From: Trogon surrucura
Lineage: Eukaryota > Chordata > Aves > Trogoniformes > Trogonidae
Length of the DNA stretch: 64,000 nucleotides
Assembly (NCBI GenBank): GCA_020746105.1
Contig: CM036628.1
Coordinates: 7,863,191 to 7,927,190, forward strand
Direction: 5' to 3'
In this document: positions 42,201-54,652 of the stretch, piece after piece
Position numbering within the stretch: the first letter of the stretch is position 1
Layout: every line of letters starts with the position of its first letter
Made by a program: the position numbers and the translations under genes
Notes under the pieces: generated by a model
What the model saw: only the letters and a program-made list of their open reading frames with translations
Told to the model about the DNA's origin: nothing
Databases searched by the model: none

Positions 42201-45200
42201 ATGAAGAGAAAATGCTGACAGGTCATGTTCTGCTTCTATTGGCAGTGCTAGGCAGTGCTACTGTTTTATATTTAAATGACAAATATCCTGGCAAACTCAG
42301 TAACTTCTACTTTAGGTTTCCTTAGTTTTAGACATTCTATTAAATCTCTTTGGAGCAGCCCTATTAACCTCTGGATTTCTCTGGTGGCATTGAAATGATC
42401 AAATGGCTTCTTGCGGGAAGCACTGCAAAGCTGCCTCTTCATTGCCATCACAAACACTTCATGGCGTTTCTTCAGGGAGGCAAAGTATGTCCCAGAGCAC
42501 TGTTCCTCGTGTGTGCTGTTACTTTGCGTGTTCAAATTTCAATTTCTTCCTGCAACAAAGTGTTTCAAGACCCTGTATGTTTAACATTTGTTGTTGTGCT
42601 AACTAGTGTCAAAATGGAACTGTTTGAATCACTATTACTCATGAAATATCAAAACCTGAAATACTTTCAAGTCCATGGAGGAAGGTACTTTTATGTGGTT
42701 TTCATCACCTTAGGAACAAATGCACCAATACGCTAAATGAACATCATCGTAGTCTTCGGGTACCCATTTTCCTCCTGACTGGTGCGAGGAAGGGCCTCTT
42801 GGCTCGCTGCCCCCTTGGCGCGGCTCTTCCAGCTCTGCTGCTCAGAGCAGTCGTTATTTCTCACAGGCCTGGCTAACTAACGGTGGTGGTACAAGAACCA
42901 CGACTAATTCCCAGAGACTTCTGATAAGATCTGACTCCTGTGTGGCTTAATTGCTTTGGAAAAACAGGCTCTGGCTGTGATTGCACTGCTCAGCAGACTG
43001 CAAGACTGAGACCCCTGGGGACAGTACCGATGCAAACTGATACAGCACCCAGCAACTACATGTTGTAATTTTATCGGAAATGTACATCTGGTGGAACGGG
43101 GCAACAGCAAAAGTGAGCAGTTCAGTTTGGTGAAATGCCAGAGCCAGAAGCTGTACTCTCCAGCGAGGGGATCCACTACACTGCAGAAATCAGTCACCTC
43201 ATCCACCTCACCACAATGATCCAGTAACACTTCTGGCATTACGTGCCACAACCCACAGGACCAGCAGAAAGCGTGAGTTTTTAATTTGTGGGGAATTTCG
43301 ATACATGTAAAGAATCAGCTTTTTTTGTTTCCTCTGGAAGAAACCAAGAAATTTCCCCACCCAACGTGAAACTGAAATTTAATTTTAAAATGATCAAGAT
43401 GAGGGTTCTGAAGCAAGTGAGTTGCCAAGAAATTATATTTTTTTCTGGGGAACTTTGCCCAGCATCCATTGAATAGTGGACAAATATTCATGCAAGAGCT
43501 GTCATTGTGCTATAAAGATTCAGTGTCTCTGCCTGGAAAACCCTTGGACTCTGCTCACTTCTTCCTCTCCTTTCTTCACACCCTCCTCTTATTTCTTAGT
43601 GTCCTCGTAACTTTGCAACCCCAGCATGAACCTCAAAGGGTGCACCAAAGAAGAAGGGTGCACAAGAGAAGATGCACAAAATGCTGCCTGGAGGTAGAGG
43701 CTTCTCTGCAGATAGAATTTCTGACCAAGCTGACCCACAGCCGCTGCCCATGGGTTAAGCTCTCAGTTGCCCAACTGCGGCACAGTGAAAGAAGAAAATT
43801 GTTCTCCCATCTACCACTGAGTTCTCAGGGAGATGTCACTGCCAGGCTAACGAGCACTGAAGACTTTCTGTCTTGTAACCAGGACTGTAAGACCTGACAG
43901 CTGTTCTGCCATCATGCTCACATCTATTCAGAGAATGAAATGGGAAAAGCTCCTCTGAGGTTCTCCAGGAAGGCACAGTTCTAAAGACCGCTAAATGCTG
44001 TGATTTCTGGCACTGAACTACTCTTCAGGCCCCTGTCCACTAAAATATTTCCCACTGAATTAAGAGGAACTTAAGTATGTGCTTGTGCATTTGGATGAAC
44101 AGAGAGAGCCTGCTGAATCAAAGGAACTACTGAGAGTAGAGTAAAAGCCCTTAAAAATCATCTGGGTCTTTTCCTAAAACTATCTCTTATTTATTCCCAA
44201 GTCCTTATCTTGTTTACAACAAAGAATGAACAAAATTCCTTTCCCAAGGCTGGACAGTCTTGGAGCATATCCGCACCAAAGAGAGACAAAAATAAGCTTG
44301 ATTTTAGGCAGATTAAATAAACAAATGCTTCTTAAGTCTCTTGGTTTCTTTCTCTCCCTTTTGTCTTTCTTACTCCTCTGTGCAGACTAAGCCTAAGGTT
44401 TTATGGCCTTATCCAAAGCATGCTGAATTTGATGGAACTCTTTCTGTAGGGTTGAATGGGTTTTTGAGCAGACCTGTAGGCAGAGTATGGCAACATTCTT
44501 ATAGAGGTTTCTCATCCACTGTCTAGAGAAAGGAATATTAATAATTAAAACACCAGTCCAGCACACAGCCCCCAAGAACTGTCAATATTCACTGTAATTT
44601 CTTACTTAACTTAAAATGACCCTGTTCTCTCTCTGAACTTTCTTTAGGAACATAAAATCTGCAGAGGCTGAATCAGCTTCCAATTTCCAGCTAATTTTAC
44701 ATTCAACCTTCAAACCGTAATTGCTTCCGAAGCACATCACACACCAAGCTATGTACACGAACAGTAGTTTTCCAACATTATAATAAATTGTCTTTAAAAT
44801 GAGCGTGCCCCAAACAAGAAGCCCCATGTGGCTGCAATAAGGACGGTCGCTGCTGGTGATTTTGTCGTGGGGGAAGGCACAGCCTGACAGCCGGGCTGCA
44901 CAGTCGCACAAGTGACACGCAGTCAGAGTAGTGCCCTGGCGTCTTCCCCGGTAAATCCAGCTGAATAAGAACACGGCTTTGGTAAAAGAGAGAAATGCAA
45001 AACGTCCTTACGCCCTTCCATTTCAGCTCACGAAGTTCACAGGAATGAGCTAGAATGTTTTTGCCACCAAGACCCCGATCCAGCTGTCACAGCCACCACG
45101 AGGGACCCCGCTGGAGGGTTTCACGGCAGGACAAGCTCCCGGTCTCTGTGTCCACCCAAGTCCCGCCGACGCATGCATTCCACTGTTCGACAGTATTTTT

Positions 45201-45819
45201 CCAGACCCTTCAGCAGTACCTATGGATAAAACACTTGGCCTCTAGCACGTCACACCGGTATTAATGAAACTCAGAGGTCAGCGAGAGGGCTCCCAAGCTC
45301 AGGTCCCCATCCCCACATCAAAAGCAGAAGGGAACAGGCGGTTCCGATTCATGTATATATTGTCGTAGCACTCAATACACACTTTGAAATCTTAAAGCGG
45401 ATCGTGACTCGTCGTCTAGAACTAAAAGACAGCGATACACAGACACACAATGTGCTTTTGCAAAAAAATGACAGAAAAACTGTTCTTTTCATGTTACCTC
45501 AATGCAAACATGACTGCATTTTGCTTTTGAATAGCTACCGCTCTAAGAGACATATTATCATCAGGTAAATGAATTTGCTACCCATATTTAGTCTTTGTAA
45601 ATAAAAGAAGCAGACCAACCTGCAAATGGTTTTTTTTTTTCTCCTTTTCTTTTTTGGAGTTTGCATGCTTAATACAGAGCTAGTAGGTTTAAAATCTCAC
45701 TGAACATTCTATGTGAATTAACCAGATTCTAGAGTAATGTGGAAAGGAAAATAATGAAAAGTACAGCTTTTCATTTAAACATATGCAGCTCTTTTCATGC
45801 AGGGTTTTCTTTCAGTTCT

Positions 45820-45842
45820 TTTTTTTTCTTTTTTTTTTTTTA
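45820..45842 (+). repeat. T-rich simple repeat
   Basis: Two T runs of about 9 and 13 bases are separated by a C, forming a simple low-complexity tract in AT-rich intergenic DNA. No other feature is attached. Confidence 0.7.
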
Positions 45843-47420
45843 AATTATACTTCGCATTAAAGAACATAGCCAGTGTAAACACAGTCTGTAACACTTATAA
45901 AACAGTGCAAATTCTGTAAATTTCTGGGAGGAGGCTGAAATACATATATTTATAACGAAGGTAAAATCACTTTCTTTCTCAGTAGAAAAATATGTATATT
46001 AAACACCTATACGTTCAGAACTTAACTTCACAAAAGAGCAAGTTATAGTCCTATGCTGTGTAATAAATTAATATCTTTTCTAGATTTCCACTTTCGGTGT
46101 TAAGTGTCAAATGCGTAATAATGCTAGAAAAAAACCCAAGAGAAACATGTATTATTTAGACCCTAATAAAAATCTTACAGAGAATAACTGGTGTAAGAGG
46201 GCACTGAATAGAGAGCTGGGGAAAGAAGCAATGGAAAAATACCGACCTTTATGAATTATTGCACATTTGAGATCACTCTCATGGCCTTTGGGCCAATTCT
46301 GGATACTTTTAAGTCTTAGGTCAGTGTTTGTTTCCATTTGACTGTAGGGTACAATTTAGGAACCACTGCAAAATGTCAAGGATTTACTGAACTTGTTTGC
46401 TGATGAAACCACAGGCAGCTGAGTGCAGAGTGCTAACTTGATTCATGCAATCAAAGAGAACAACGCTAAAAACATACTGAAATACAGGCCAGGTTGCCTG
46501 CCATAAAAATATTTTTGGGAACTTGCTCCAGCACATCTTACTGAGACAAAACTCTCATGTCTACGGTGTTTTCCTTCAAGCCGCGCCCAAAACTGCAAAA
46601 CTGGCTTCTGCCTTCATTATTTAGAGTTTTTTCCTTGAATACTGTTGTCTCCATGGTCTAACTCTGCCACCCTTTATCAACTGAGTATAGAAATCTCCAT
46701 GAAACGTACCGGCCCAAAGCAAATTCAACATCCCTGATGCTGAGCACCTGGATAACATTTCTCACCCACAAGCAGCAAGAAGCCTTCCATGAAAGGTGAA
46801 TGACACGATCCTGTCTGACTGCTGGGATCGCTCACGTAAGTGAGAAACGCAAGACCTTACCAGCCCCTTAAAAATATCACTTCTCCCTAGTTGCAGAAAG
46901 AGCAGAAATATTCCTGCTTCAGCCACATTGGAAATGTACATAAACTGACAGGTAGATAATCAGAAAGAACTGTTTCAGGTGATTATCACTGCAATTGAAG
47001 TCAGACTACTAGTAAACCTGAATAATTTAGCACTTCGTCTCTGAATATTGCTGTAATAATGAGTTTCTATTGCTGATGTTCTCACAAAAAGGTTAATTTC
47101 AGATTGTACCTACTGCTTTTGGAAAAAAAAAATCTATGTAAAATTACATTGCCTTTACTACAAATCTTAAAAGAGATCTTAAGAAATTTCAAATTAATTA
47201 ACTGACTGACAGATAAATTTATACTTAAACTGCTTAAAAAAAGTCATTACAAATCTGCAAAAAGTTGTGAAATAATCCGTAATTGACAGAAAAAATATTT
47301 AAAATTCTCCTAAACATCTAACGAGAGTTTAGTAACTTGTTTAATAAAACCACATCGCTAACCACAAGAATACAATATGCCTCAACGATAAAGTGAAGAG
47401 ATGCTGATGTGAGCAGGTGA

Positions 47421-47426
47421 TTTATT
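47421..47426 (-). terminator. IL1RAPL2: Candidate poly(A) signal of IL1RAPL2
   Basis: AATAAA on the minus strand (TTTATT on plus) is the first canonical hexamer I find downstream of the IL1RAPL2 stop codon, about 590 bases away. A T- and GT-rich stretch follows near 47370, as expected for a cleavage region. This would give a 3' UTR of about 0.6 kb spanning roughly 47400-48013. Longer forms using later sites are possible. Confidence 0.35.
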
Positions 47427-48013
47427 CTGCAGTGACTGTTACTATGCACTTTACTGATAAAGCTTCATCTGCATTGTTTCGGTTGGTCATCTTCTAAAAT
47501 GTATTTGTGAGACAACGTTACCGGGAAGGGTTCCTCCTCCTTCCTTTTGAGAATGATTCCCCTCTTGTGGTCTGCGTAGGAGAGAATAATTTTTGTAGCG
47601 TGATCAGAATTTTAAACTGCACTGAAGTCTGTATGAAAAACCCAACAACTTCCATGTATTTCAAAGACTTAAATATGTATGGACGTTGGAGATCATATAC
47701 AGTGACGCTTTATCCATCCCAGATTGTAAACCTACTGAAAAATGACGGGACGTGTTTTTTCTAACCCCCCTCCTTTTTAAAGAAGCAATAAAACTGTACA
47801 TTAAAAGACAGGCAGGACATCACTGAGTTACAAAAGAATGCCCCCTTTGTCAATAATTTGTAAACGTAAACAAAAGAGTTCAAGTAGAAAAGCAAACGAG
47901 TGTGCCGTTGCGTCGCATATGTTCTCTCACCCCATGGGGTTAGGGCAAAGTTCGTTAAAAACGTGTCTTCATGGCCGTCATGAAGCATCTCAAAAGAGTC
48001 CTGATCATCTTCA

Positions 48014-48711
48014 CTACCAAATATCGCTGGTGAAGCTAAGCTCCTTTGCTGATAAAGGTAGCAATGGGTTGTTCCTGTGAAACTCTTGGGGATCCTTCAC
48101 GGCATTGTTCAGAGGTAGCTGTCCGTTTAGTAGTGTCAAAGGTATGTTACAGTACGTGTGGTGGTTGCTTATGGAAGCTATTGGCAGTGTTGCTGCCGAC
48201 ACATCATACTCGTATCCTCTGCAATAGTGTCTCATCTGCACAGAGTCTGCTTGATGGTAATCAGTTAAATCAGCCCGCGACTCCACCAACGTGGCGGAAG
48301 TGCCCGTGACGGCGAGAGAGGGGACAGTCTGGAGGTCTCCAAAAAGGCCCTGCTCTGCAGAATCCAGGACTTGATGCCGGGGCACCACCTCCTTTTTCTT
48401 CCCTGGCATTTCAAAGACTAGGCGCTTCCAAAACTTAGAATTCAGTTTGCTGCTTTTTGGTCCTTTCCACTTGACCACTGAGAGAAGTTTGATGGTGTGC
48501 TTTAAAGATTCCACTTCGTGATAATTCACTTTCCCTTTTAATTCAGTACACTCAATCAAAATAACTTTGATTTCTCCACTGACTAGCATGTTATGGAGTC
48601 TGTTTTCCATCTCAAAAATACTCCATCCTCTCCTGAGAACATAGTCTGGAGTTAACACGATAATGAGTCTTCTGCTTTGTTCAACACATCTTGTGAGATC
48701 TTCAATGTAGG
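48014..48711 (-). CDS. IL1RAPL2: IL1RAPL2 terminal coding exon (TIR second half and C-terminal tail)
   Basis: The exon has 698 coding nt, from the acceptor (TTTGTAG at 48712 and above) to the TAG at 48014. The first codon is completed by the A left from the previous exon, giving [19 protein letters not shown]. It holds the second half of the TIR domain: [20 protein letters not shown], then [13 protein letters not shown] and box 3 [11 protein letters not shown] cytoplasmic tail of about 150 residues follows, found only in the IL1RAPL subfamily. Tail motifs such as [20 protein letters not shown] and the end [10 protein letters not shown] match my memory of IL1RAPL2; IL1RAPL1 instead ends in SSVIW. 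The protein is a single-pass synaptic adhesion receptor of the IL-1 receptor family, with three Ig domains outside the cell and a TIR domain inside. The reading frame is clean. Confidence 0.96.
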
Positions 48712-51700
48712 CTACAAATTATAGAAAGAGAGAAAGAGTAAAGAATAAAGAAGTCTATTGTATCAAAACATCAGCCTTGCAATCAAGTACAACAAAATCC
48801 TACAGCTTACTGATCCACACCTTTTAAACCAAGGGGCATTTCACAACATACTCCAACAAATACAGGATTGTGTATCACAACATATTTCTACTTAGGGAGT
48901 ACATATAGAAAATTCCTCAGTGACACCCTCCATCCTTTACTGCTTTTCTCTGTTCATCTCAAGAGAATGGCATTCGCATAATACCCTCACTGTGTAGATG
49001 CACTAGTGACTAAAAAATACACAGTTTGCTCACCAAAAAAATGGAGCTCAAGATCAGTGTAATGTTTGTGTAAATTTTAACGTTAACGCTGGTTACGATC
49101 AACATCACATTGAGGGAAGCACACTTTGGGAGGCAGTTCTTGTGTTTCAGATGCAAGGACATGAGCGTGCTGCAGGGTGTATGAACCGTAAGTTGCAAGA
49201 GGTCAAAAAGAAAATCCTCATCACATGCAGAACTTGTGCTATTCCATAGAAGCATCACGGTAGCTCTTTCTTCTTTAGGTATTGACCACAAAAGCACAAC
49301 AACATTCTTTGCGGCCCAACGGTCTGTTTTAATACCACAAACCTGTGCTTCTATGTACCTCAAGGTATTAACAGAAACTTCACAAGTGACAAGAACAAAT
49401 GGAAAATTCAAACACATTGGAGGTGTTTATTTGTTGAGACAATAGTGACAAAGAAAATAGTATTCTTCTTTTATTCATGCATGCCAAGTAGTTGCAAACA
49501 ACCAGTGTAAGCAGAAATGCCAGCCCCATCATTAGCTCCATAATGTCAGCTTACTGAATTACAAAATGTTCTTCAAGTTGGATCCCTGAGTTTCACTTGT
49601 CCCAGGAATGGTAGAGAAGCCAATTACACTGACATGGAACAGGATGGGAAAGAGATCCACTTACAGACCTGATCCAAAACCCATTCAAGTGAACAGACTT
49701 CAACAAATTTCAAGGGGTTTTGGGTCAAGATCAGAAAAATGAAATCACTTGAAGAAAACCCACTAAGGTCAGAAAAGTGTTCAGTGTTTGCGCAGCATTA
49801 TGATTGCAAGCTTAGAGAGAGGAGATAGATATTGGTTTTTTTTAAACTCCATGAACCTCTTGACCATGCTACTCAGAACGTGCCGGCTGACAACAGAGGA
49901 GAAGCATGTGTTATAAATGAAGACTTGGACACAAGAGCTGCACAGAACAGATCTTTACTCAGCACAGGGCAGGGCCTCTCTTACACACACTGCCCTCTAG
50001 CAGGAACAACAATTACAAATAACATCATTAATCAACATCTGTTATTGCAAGATTCATTTTTATAGTCCCAGGCACCATACCACAGCATGCTTATTCACAC
50101 CACTTCCAGTAAAGTAAATAGCTACAAAATAGGCCAACAGGAACATTCTAAAATAGCTTATTTTCATGAGACTGAAGGCATCCGTTAGCATCAAATCTGC
50201 CTTTACCAGTGTTGAATTTCACCACTTAGCAGCAAGAAGAATTTCTTTCACAAATGGAAAAAAGAGGCAATTGCAAACATCCCACAGACACACAAAAATT
50301 TAAGACATACACATACATTACAAATGTCTATGCAACAATCCTGACTTTTAGTTAATGTTTTATGACGCTTTAATCATGCAGCATTTACAGTTTGTTTTTT
50401 CTTAAAATATTTTATGAGGAAAACCCCCACATTGCTCTGTGTAAAATAGTTACTCATTAATGAAAAAAATTCAACATTAAAATCCGTGGGAGAGGCAGCA
50501 GAGAGGGGAGAGAATCAGCAACAATGAGAAAATGATAAGCAGAACTGGTGAAACAGAACTTAAGGAAAGGTAGAAATGTTCAATACAATGGAAAGAGATT
50601 ATCCCAATGTATCAACAGCTCAGACTCTTCATTTTCTTCCTTTCTTTCTGCTCCCAAAAAGAAAGAATTTAGGTGGGAAGCTTCATCATTAGAGGTTGAA
50701 TCTGCAAGATACAGTAAAACAACAAACTATCATGCATCTTTCCTGAGATATAGTCATCTCTCCTTCAAACAACTCAGAACACTGCTATGTACAAGATAAT
50801 TCTTTGCAGGACACAATACCGGGCAGTATCACGTATCCAGGTTAGTGCTAAGCACAGCCATGCATAACCTATATGAATCCAATTAAAATATAAACCAAAC
50901 CAACAAAGCAAACAAAAAAAAAATCACTCCACTTTCACCTCTTCAAATATCCAGCGGCAATGATTCCAACAGCAACAACCCAGGAATAATCCATTATAGC
51001 ATCTCAATCAAAGACTCACCAGACTTTGCTTTAGTCAAGCAGGGAATGACATGGGAAGAAGACATGAAAAATTCCCTATTTTCTCAGATGGATGCTTCTC
51101 CCCTCTGTGCCTCTCCCATCCTTTGGCAAGCCCACCTTACTCAATATTGACTGAACAGACACCTTCACAAATAGCCATTGCAGCTGGTTCACTGACACAC
51201 ATGGCCAATGTACCTGGGGTCTGTTGGTGCACTGAGAATGAAATACACTGTGTTAGAGGAAAATGGAAACCCAAATGAAAAGGCAAATGCATTTTTCAGT
51301 GATCTAGTCCAGAAGTACTTAGTACTCCCGATAACTTCAGCTTGGGACTACTACTAAAGGTAGGTGATAACTTCCCTGGAGCACGTGGTTCAGCTGGGTG
51401 CACTCTACAAAACGTCCAATGCACACAAACATTTCAGGAAGGAAAAGCATGGGGAAACAGATTCCTGTCTGTGGAAATTCAAGTTTTATTTTTTCCAGTG
51501 GTACCAGACTGACTGCATAAATCTGTGAGTTGCTAAATCACCAGCTCTCCTTCACTTCCAAGCTTGAGACTCCTCAAAACAGCGTGAGTTCAGTGGTCCG
51601 TCTTGAGTGTTCAGCCCGTTAGAAGGTATCAAATCCAAGCAACCTATAGTGCAACGTAGGATGGAAGAAGGGTTGTTTCCACCTTTCCAGTGCACAGCTA

Positions 51701-53199
51701 AGAAGTAATTGTCAGGCAATGGCTCTGTTTCACTTCCAAGAAAAAAACTGTGCAGGGATTTCAGGACTCGCATCACAAACTAGGATCAACTGCAAGATTC
51801 CAGACCGACATATTTCCATCAGACAAATAACATCTTGCTAAAACGTTGCTTTTGCTGCAGGTGGTGTCAACTTGAAAAACATTTCATTGTGGGGGGAGAA
51901 AAAAAAATCGTTCTGACAAAATCAATATGGAATTATTAATTTTTAATTCCCAAAGCCTGTATTTTATCATAAACTAGAATGTAAAAATAAAGTGTCAGCA
52001 TTAGTCCATTTGATTTTATTGAAAAATAACATTGACCCCTTCCCTCCCCCTTGAAACACCATTTTGCAATACGGCACAAAAACTGTTTTCAAAATGTTAG
52101 CATTTCCCATAGGTTAAAAAAAATTAGAATTATGAGTAGCTCTATCAGTAACTTACTTGCATCATGTCCAACGCAACGCCCAAGGAGGTACGGACAGCAG
52201 GAACTTTTAGACCCATAAACAAACATAGTTTTTGCATGGTTGCCCTTTAGTAATGAAGACAGATCAGCTGACAGCAAATAAATGCTCCCCAAACACCATC
52301 AACATGTAACGATGCCGAACTGCAGTTTGAAGCACTGGAGAAGTCCAGGACATGTATCCCATTTGCAACTCAATCATGCTGAACTGCCTATTGAATCTTG
52401 AATGAGCTCCCCCAACCACAGGCTGGAAAGAACCCCAGACAACCTAATATGCGAGCAGACTAGGAGCAAGGAAATTAATGAACACCATGGACAGGCAGTT
52501 GCTTACACAAAAAAATGACTGACTAACCAGATTCAGATGATTTGCAGAAGCAGTTGAAGGAGAGGGAAAAAGCAGCAGAAATCATGTAAAGCCCCATGGA
52601 TATTTTTAGGAAGCCTGGTCTGCAGCACCGCAAGAAGCAAAGAGTATCTACCATCAGACCCGTACTGGCTGGTTTCCTGGCACTCCAAAAATAGCCAGCC
52701 TTTTGATGTCTGGCAATATGACTATCACTTGAGAATGCTGTTTATAGAAGAATAATTCAGTCCTGGTTTCCTATCTGAATAATTCCCAAACCCTAACTCT
52801 GATCACTTTATCACAACAAAATGATTGTACGATTTTTTTTTCCCCTATTTGTTAAATATCTGCTGCTTCTGTTAGCTCAGACCAGAAGAGCCCTGCAGCC
52901 GGAGCTGCTGAAATACAGAGTCCAGTCTCAGTGTAAGTGAAGGGACAGCTGATGAATTCAATATAAAGAAACAAATAATGCAGATCAGCATGACGCATTG
53001 CCCTCTTGGCTTATCACCCCCTTAGCCATCATCAAACCCTCTGTATTTGACATGGCAAAGGAAGGACAGATAAAGAAGGAAAAGATGGAGGCTCTGGGGA
53101 TGTCTCCTTGTAGACTGAAGTGTCTGAAGCGGGTGGGTTTTGTGAGATTGTTTTGGCAATAGATGTTGGGATATTTAGAACCAAAGATAACACAGGTTA

Positions 53200-53600
53200 T
53201 AAGGGGGGTGTGGAGGTCTCCAGACCAAGACCCTGCACAAAGCAGGACCAGCTAAGATTGCTCAGGGCCTTGTCCAGTATAGTTTCGAAGACCTCTTACG
53301 TTGGAGGTTTCTTCTTTATTTCTCTGGTTTCTGTTCCAGTGTCTCATTACCCTCTATATGTGTAAATGGAATTTTCAGGGTTGCAACTTTTATCTGTAGC
53401 CTCTGGTTCAACAACTGTGCACCTCTGAGAAGAGTCTGCCTCCATCCTTGTTCTTTCCACTGGAAAGACACCAAAAATACTCTTCCTTGGCTTTGTCTTT
53501 GTTGTCCTCTTCTTCAAGAAATACAGTTCTTTCGGCCTCTCCTCTTACACGGTGTGCTCCAGTTTCCTGATCACCGTGGTGACCTTCGCTGGGCTGTTAC
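53200..53600 (-). mobile_element. Old, diverged CR1 fragment
   Basis: The plus strand reads as a degraded reverse complement of a CR1 3' end: 'GCACAAAGCAGGACCAGCTA' then 'TGCTCAGGGCCTTGTCCAGT', later 'TCTGTTCCAGTGTCTCATTACC', and finally 'TTCGGCCTCTCCTCTTACAC' followed by a GGTGTGCTCCAG motif. These match the order of blocks in the young copy (for example 1902-1935 and 2128-2166). Divergence is high and the edges are approximate. Confidence 0.7.
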
Positions 53601-54570
53601 AGGGTAGCCAGCCTTTCTGGTTTTTTTTCCACGTTTCTTCCACTTCTAACTGTCGTTCTTCTGTACCCCTGCTACCACTGCCCACGCCTACAATAAGAGT
53701 AAGATTCACACAGAACAGACATCCGAAAGAAGTTTGTGGAGCCGAGTACTCTCTTCCCTTTCCACATAAATCGTGTCCCATATGTAATTAAGGCTCCTTG
53801 GCAACTCCAGGCGCACAGTTCAAGTGGGTTTCTTCATCCAGGAAGCCAAAATTCACTGGGTAAAAACTGCACAGATGAGCAGACAAAACTACAAAGAGCT
53901 AGAACTGCAGTACTGCCTGCTGGGTGCTTTCTATCACATGCCTTACGCACCCTCCTATTGTGCTGATAACCTCTCATTTTTCAGGCAAAAGCAAGGATTT
54001 TTATTTCATCACCATTGTTTTTTTCAGTGCCTGTTCTATATCCTGGGCTGAGCTGGAGTGAATTGTTGGTGTTTTCTCAATCCTGTCAAGATCAAATGCA
54101 CATACGCTCAGAGAGTAACTAGACGATGCTCTAATAGATTTGTATTGCTGGTATTATAAATAAAATTTGACAGTTTTGACCTCTTCACTTTGAGGGTTTA
54201 AAATAATTTGCAGAAACCATATGAGAAAATACCTTCCCCTCTGATGTAGTCCCAATTTCGGAAAAGTCAAGTGCGAACAGATTTTTCTCTCTGTAGACAC
54301 ACCATCCTTAGCAAAACAGAAAATGTCTCAGGTGAAAACATAACTACTCCTGTCCTCTCCAACTACTCATATGAAATCTCCTCATGTCTCCTAACACGAA
54401 CTTTAAACAGTCACAGGGCATGAGAGTGCTCGCTGTGAGAAAGGGTTTGTTAAAAAAGCACGGAAAACTGATAGGGTGGGAAACATTAGGACTGCTAAGA
54501 AACTTTTGTAACAACTGCAACCGAATCTTTGGGATCACAGTCTCATTATACAGGCTAACATACAATGAGC

Positions 54571-54652
54571 CACAGAACCACAGAATCCCAGGTTGGAAGG
54601 GACCTCAAGGATCATCTGGTCCAACCCTTCTTGGCAGAAGCATGGTCTAGAC
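54571..54652 (-). mobile_element. Short CR1 3' tail
   Basis: About 80 bases match only the 3' end of CR1: two octamer-like units, CACAGAAC and CACAGAAT, then 'GGTTGGAAGGGACCTCAAGG' and 'ATCATCTGGTCCAACCC'. This is a severely 5'-truncated insertion. The match to the family consensus is close, so it is not very old. Confidence 0.85.

Larger units (their letters stand above)
26572..47400. other. Intergenic region between IL1RAPL2 and NRK
   Basis: About 21 kb separates the likely 3' end of IL1RAPL2 from the NRK promoter. I recognise no gene here. Local GC-rich patches at about 34.7-36.1, 38.0-38.3 and 39.5-39.7 kb yield chance open frames of up to 161 codons, without domains or splice signals. 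Simple repeats include an A-rich tract at 39223-39262, a T run near 45.63-45.65 kb and another at 45.82-45.84 kb. The 45.5-47.4 kb part is AT-rich and could include extended 3' UTR of IL1RAPL2, but nothing in it proves that. Confidence 0.6.

Noticed and set aside
46380-46450. Possible trace of CR1 reverse-transcriptase sequence (TTTGCTGATGAAACCAC)
   Set aside because: Only a short match to the 'TTTGCTGATGACACCA' block, with no neighbouring CR1 blocks in order, so it is not enough to call an element.
47507-47764. 85-codon plus-strand frame near the IL1RAPL2 3' end
   Set aside because: It lies antisense to the probable 3' UTR and has no recognisable family, so it is probably chance in conserved UTR sequence.
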